Positions 5,464 through 8,617 of a stretch of DNA of 8,617 bases are shown here, in pieces (within the stretch, counting starts at the first letter, position 1; every line of letters starts with the position of its first letter). Origin of the DNA: an uncultured Clostridia bacterium (lineage in GTDB: Bacteria > Bacillota > Clostridia > UBA1381); NCBI GenBank assembly GCA_944391635.1, contig CALXUL010000118.1, forward strand, positions 1 to 8,617, written 5' to 3'. The notes beneath the pieces were generated by a model that saw nothing but the letters and a program-made list of their open reading frames with translations, had not been told where the DNA came from and did not search any database. A program made the position numbers and the translations under genes.

Positions 5464-8181
5464 ATGAAAAAGTATTTAATAGTTTTTATGACAGCAGTAA
5501 TTTTGCTGACGCAAAGTATGAGTGTATTTTCTTCAGCAACAAATCCTTGGATAGGGTCATCGGGCGGCAGTGTGGAAGAGTATGATATTCCTTTGTCACA
5601 GAGTAAGGCAATTGATATACTCTCAGGTCTTGGAATAATTGATGACGCTATTTATTATAAGGAAATTTGCATGGAACCGATAACCCGACTTGATGCGGCG
5701 GTTATCCTGTACAATTTTTCGGGCAGAAAAGACGGTGGAGTTTTCAGCGGCAACAGCAGCGAAAAGTTTGACGATTTAGACAGCACCAATGAAGCGATAG
5801 AATATGTTGTCAGTGAAAATATTATGGACGGGACATCTCTTTCTACCTTTTCGCCGGATGAAAATGTATCATATGAAATGCTTTGTAAGATGATAGCGTG
5901 TTTTATGGGATACAGAACGTACGCAGAGAGTATGGGCGGGTATCCAGTAGGTTATACCAAAACGGTATCGTCAAAGAAACTTATTGATGCACAAATCTCT
6001 GATCACAGTGCCGTTACAAACGGTGAATTTATATTAACGCTCTATAAGCTTTTTGATAAATGCCGAATGGTAGAAAGCATAAGCGAGCTTGGTACATATG
6101 AAACCGAAGAAGAGAATGTGTTATATAAAAATTTAGGCATATCAGGAGCAACAGGTATAGTCAGAGCAGGCGGCGGGCTTACACTCGGAGAGGCATATTC
6201 GGCAACGGCAGGTATAAATATTGACGGTGAGGAATACCTCTGTGATAATTTCACCGAGCAGGAACGATATAATATGCGCGAACTGGTAGGCAAGCAGGTA
6301 GAGTATTATTTTAATGATAATGATGAGCAGCTTTTATATTGTTATACAGATGAATCGCTAAGTAAGACAACGGTAATATACGCGTATGACATAGATAGGA
6401 TTTCGGGAAATCTTATTTATACAGAAGAAAAAAATTACCGTGTAGCGGGAAATGCCGGCGTAATAAAGAATAACGTATATACGGGCAAAAGCTTTGAAAT
6501 GCTGGCAGATAATACTCTTATACCAAATACAGGATATATAATGCTGATAGATAATGATGCTGACAATACGATTGAATATGTAAAAGTTTACGATTATGTA
6601 AATGCGATTGCCGGCGGAGTCAATACCAGAACAAGGACCATAACCGATAAGATATCAGGAAAAGATATAACGTATGATGACAGCGGTGCTTTTTCTCAAA
6701 TATCACAAGGCGGGACTCTTGTATCAGCAGAAACACTTAGTGATTGGAGCGCGCTGGGGCTGCTTTACTCAGATGCTGGAGAATTGATGGGTATAGAAGT
6801 CAGCACATATACTCCGGTTTCAGGTACGGTCACCAGAATTGACGACGGCAAATGCATAATAGGTGAAAACGAATATGTGATTTCAGATATGGGAATTGAT
6901 TCATCAAATCCGCTATCGACAGCCAATATAACAATAGGTACCAAAGCGCAGTTTATCTTAAATGTGGTTGGCGAAATTGTTGCAATCAATACAAGCGGTA
7001 TGATTTCGGGCAAAATGACCGCATATTTGGTATCAGCAGTATATGATTTTGATATGGATAATGCCCGGATAAAAGTATTTACCGAAGACGGGGAAATGGT
7101 ATGGCTTAATTTGGCAGAAAAAATCAGAATTAACAATGTAGACGGTTATACAGGTCAGAGTGCATATTCATATATAGCTCCGGATAAAAAGGTTTCACAG
7201 CAGCTTGTGACTATTGATGTAAATTCTTCTGAAGAGGTAAGAGAAATCGGTCTTACATATGACCCGTATAAGGTGGGGTCTGTAAAATATGATGACTGTA
7301 TCAGCCTTGACAGTTATTTTGCAAGACGTACCTGGAGAAAAACACACTCAAAATTTGAGTATGCAGGTACCGATGCTGACCCGTCGGAGAGAGAATTTTA
7401 CACCACAAGTTCAACCAAGGTATTCGGTGTTCCGCAGCAGTATAACGGAAGTGAAGATGACAGTAAATTTTCTGTTACAGACATCTCGGTATTCACCGAT
7501 AGTGCGAATTATATAGTGTCAGGTTATAATCTTGATGATGAATATAATGCTGCAATAGTAGTAGCTCAGCTTTCAAATACTGCCTATATTGATAATAATG
7601 AAACACCTCTTGGGATAATTACGAATGTGGGAACAGCAGTTAATGAATTGGGAGATATTGCTACATCAATTACGCTTTATTTTAATGGTTCTAAAGATAA
7701 ATATATTATTTCGGATACAGCCGAGATAATAATGTATCAGCCGTATTCCACCAGCGCATATATCCCGTTTACAGCAGATAAACTGAAAAAAGGAGATGCG
7801 GTCAGAGTTGCATTTAATCAGAACGGGGAAATAGGCGCGCTTGTTAAATGCTTGCCGGATACACCCGACGGAACGCTGTCACCGAATCTTACGACTTTCT
7901 GTATCGGCAGAGGCGCATATAATGAATGCACATACGGAAAAGCAGTTAAAAAGAGCGGAAGCACTTTTGTATTGCAGGCACTGCAAAGCAATGTTAACGT
8001 AAATCTTGTATTCAGAGCAACTGCGAGCACAAATATCTATGTGTATGATATTGAAAAAGATGAAATTTATAAAGGCAGTCTTTCAGATGTTTATCCGGAG
8101 GACAGGACATCAAATCCGTCTTATGTAATCGTAAAGGCAAAGGATAACGCTTTAGAGGATATGATTGTATACAATTATTAA
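5464..8181 (+). CDS. SLH-domain cell-surface protein with a repetitive beta-rich ectodomain
   Basis: A 905-residue exported protein. The signal peptide (1-25, hydrophobic LIVFMTAVILL, probable cleavage after VFSSA) is followed by three S-layer-homology repeats. The first is at about 43-85 and contains the ITR motif (ITRLDAAVILYNF). The second, at 102-150, fits the consensus best (FDDLDSTNEAIEY, GTSLSTFSPDENVSYEMLCKMI). The third is degenerate, at about 152-198, with GGYPVGY. SLH domains bind pyruvylated wall polysaccharide, so this anchors at the cell surface. Residues about 226-905 lack a catalytic motif I recognise. They look beta-rich and contain recurring units such as ISGATGIV (226), ISGNLIY (313), VSGTVTRI (452), ISGKMTAY (514) and LGIITNV (716). 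The C-terminus, YVIVKAKDNALEDMIVYNY, appears complete. The gene has its own promoter, and a secreted-protein gene follows after 45 bases. A structural surface-layer, adhesin or scaffold role is plausible but unproven. Confidence 0.9.
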   Translation: MKKYLIVFMTAVILLTQSMSVFSSATNPWIGSSGGSVEEYDIPLSQSKAIDILSGLGIIDDAIYYKEICMEPITRLDAAVILYNFSGRKDGGVFSGNSSEKFDDLDSTNEAIEYVVSENIMDGTSLSTFSPDENVSYEMLCKMIACFMGYRTYAESMGGYPVGYTKTVSSKKLIDAQISDHSAVTNGEFILTLYKLFDKCRMVESISELGTYETEEENVLYKNLGISGATGIVRAGGGLTLGEAYSATAGINIDGEEYLCDNFTEQERYNMRELVGKQVEYYFNDNDEQLLYCYTDESLSKTTVIYAYDIDRISGNLIYTEEKNYRVAGNAGVIKNNVYTGKSFEMLADNTLIPNTGYIMLIDNDADNTIEYVKVYDYVNAIAGGVNTRTRTITDKISGKDITYDDSGAFSQISQGGTLVSAETLSDWSALGLLYSDAGELMGIEVSTYTPVSGTVTRIDDGKCIIGENEYVISDMGIDSSNPLSTANITIGTKAQFILNVVGEIVAINTSGMISGKMTAYLVSAVYDFDMDNARIKVFTEDGEMVWLNLAEKIRINNVDGYTGQSAYSYIAPDKKVSQQLVTIDVNSSEEVREIGLTYDPYKVGSVKYDDCISLDSYFARRTWRKTHSKFEYAGTDADPSEREFYTTSSTKVFGVPQQYNGSEDDSKFSVTDISVFTDSANYIVSGYNLDDEYNAAIVVAQLSNTAYIDNNETPLGIITNVGTAVNELGDIATSITLYFNGSKDKYIISDTAEIIMYQPYSTSAYIPFTADKLKKGDAVRVAFNQNGEIGALVKCLPDTPDGTLSPNLTTFCIGRGAYNECTYGKAVKKSGSTFVLQALQSNVNVNLVFRATASTNIYVYDIEKDEIYKGSLSDVYPEDRTSNPSYVIVKAKDNALEDMIVYNY

Positions 8182-8226
8182 ATCACTGTTAATGGTTGAA
8201 AAAATAAAATATAAAGGAGACGAAAA

Positions 8227-8617
8227 ATGAAAAAGCTAATTTCACTAATTGCGGTAATAGGAATTTTTGTATCTTCAAGTTTTACAGCATTAGCTGCAAC
8301 GGTCTTTCCAACACAGGATTATACGCTCAAAACACAGTTTACAGACGCTATAAAGGATGAAGAGAATTTTGTAAAGTATGATGAAACAAAAGATTCTATC
8401 TATGCTTATTCAACAACTAATGCAACAACAAAAGGTAGTCAAAAAGGAGTGCTGAATTTTCCGGTTGCGATTTCCGAGGATGACAGCGTAATTGCGTTTA
8501 CTTTTAAGGCACGAAGTGAAAGCCATAGCCGTGCGAGAATTTACATTGGAAGCGCTAATATTACGGGGACTAACACCTACTTGCATGGCAGAAACGGGCA
8601 GGTATTTCTCGGAACAA
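8227..8617 (+). CDS. Secreted protein of unknown function (3' end missing)
   Basis: An open frame of 130 codons runs off the right edge. It begins with a clear signal peptide, MKKLISLIAVIGIFVSSSFTALAA, with probable cleavage after ALAA around residues 23-24. The mature part seen (TVFPTQDYTLKTQF onward) has no transmembrane segment. Its segment VIAFTFKARSESHSRARIYIGS looks like beta strands of a jelly-roll or laminin-G-like fold, as found in carbohydrate-binding or adhesive modules. That fold guess is inference from a fragment. AAAGGAG at 8213-8219 lies 7 bases before the ATG. The 45-base gap after the SLH gene holds no terminator or clear promoter, so the two genes are probably co-transcribed. 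Domains and true length cannot be known from this window. Confidence 0.85.
   Translation, partial: MKKLISLIAVIGIFVSSSFTALAATVFPTQDYTLKTQFTDAIKDEENFVKYDETKDSIYAYSTTNATTKGSQKGVLNFPVAISEDDSVIAFTFKARSESHSRARIYIGSANITGTNTYLHGRNGQVFLGT

Noticed and set aside
5959..8030. Minus- and plus-strand short frames within the SLH gene
   Set aside because: All lie inside the continuous 905-residue frame with signal peptide and SLH repeats, and none has independent support.

Overview
The window looks like chromosomal DNA from an anaerobic, Gram-positive, Clostridia-type bacterium. It is AT-rich, with strong AGGAGG-type ribosome binding sites and canonical -35/-10 promoters. The genes include a SigB/SigF-type sigma factor, an S-layer-homology (SLH) surface protein, a two-pass membrane AraC regulator, and an aldo/keto reductase with a C-terminal 4Fe-4S motif, which is common in anaerobes. 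The species cannot be named from the sequence alone.

Left half, minus strand (3143 down to 1): one tightly packed operon driven by an extended -10 promoter at 3115-3143. The order is a single-pass membrane protein of unknown function (TTG start at 3027), a SigB-like sigma factor, pyrE (orotate phosphoribosyltransferase), and an Fe-S aldo/keto reductase that runs off the left edge. Gaps are 13, 9-10 and 12 bases. The stop codons of the sigma gene and of pyrE each lie within the ribosome binding site of the next gene, so co-transcription and coupled translation are likely. The usual partners of this sigma class (RsbV/RsbW or SpoIIAA/SpoIIAB) are absent from the window, and the membrane protein sits in their place.

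Middle (3028-3351): a 324-base AT-rich divergent promoter region. It carries two back-to-back extended -10 promoters and several dyads.

Right half, plus strand (3285 to the end): a 652-residue membrane AraC-family regulator with an extracytoplasmic sensor between two membrane helices and a C-terminal AraC DNA-binding domain. It has its own promoter and a strong intrinsic terminator. A second promoter at 5393-5421, next to a 10-bp-phased direct repeat, starts a unit encoding a 905-residue SLH-anchored surface protein. A second secreted protein follows after 45 bases and runs off the right edge.

The most plausible reading of the right half is a surface-sensing regulator controlling its neighbouring cell-surface and secreted proteins. 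This is inferred from gene order, protein architecture and the operator-like repeat. No obvious mobile element, tRNA, rRNA, CRISPR array or riboswitch was seen. The best candidates for something undescribed are the membrane protein paired with the SigB-like sigma factor and the SLH protein's repeat-rich ectodomain.
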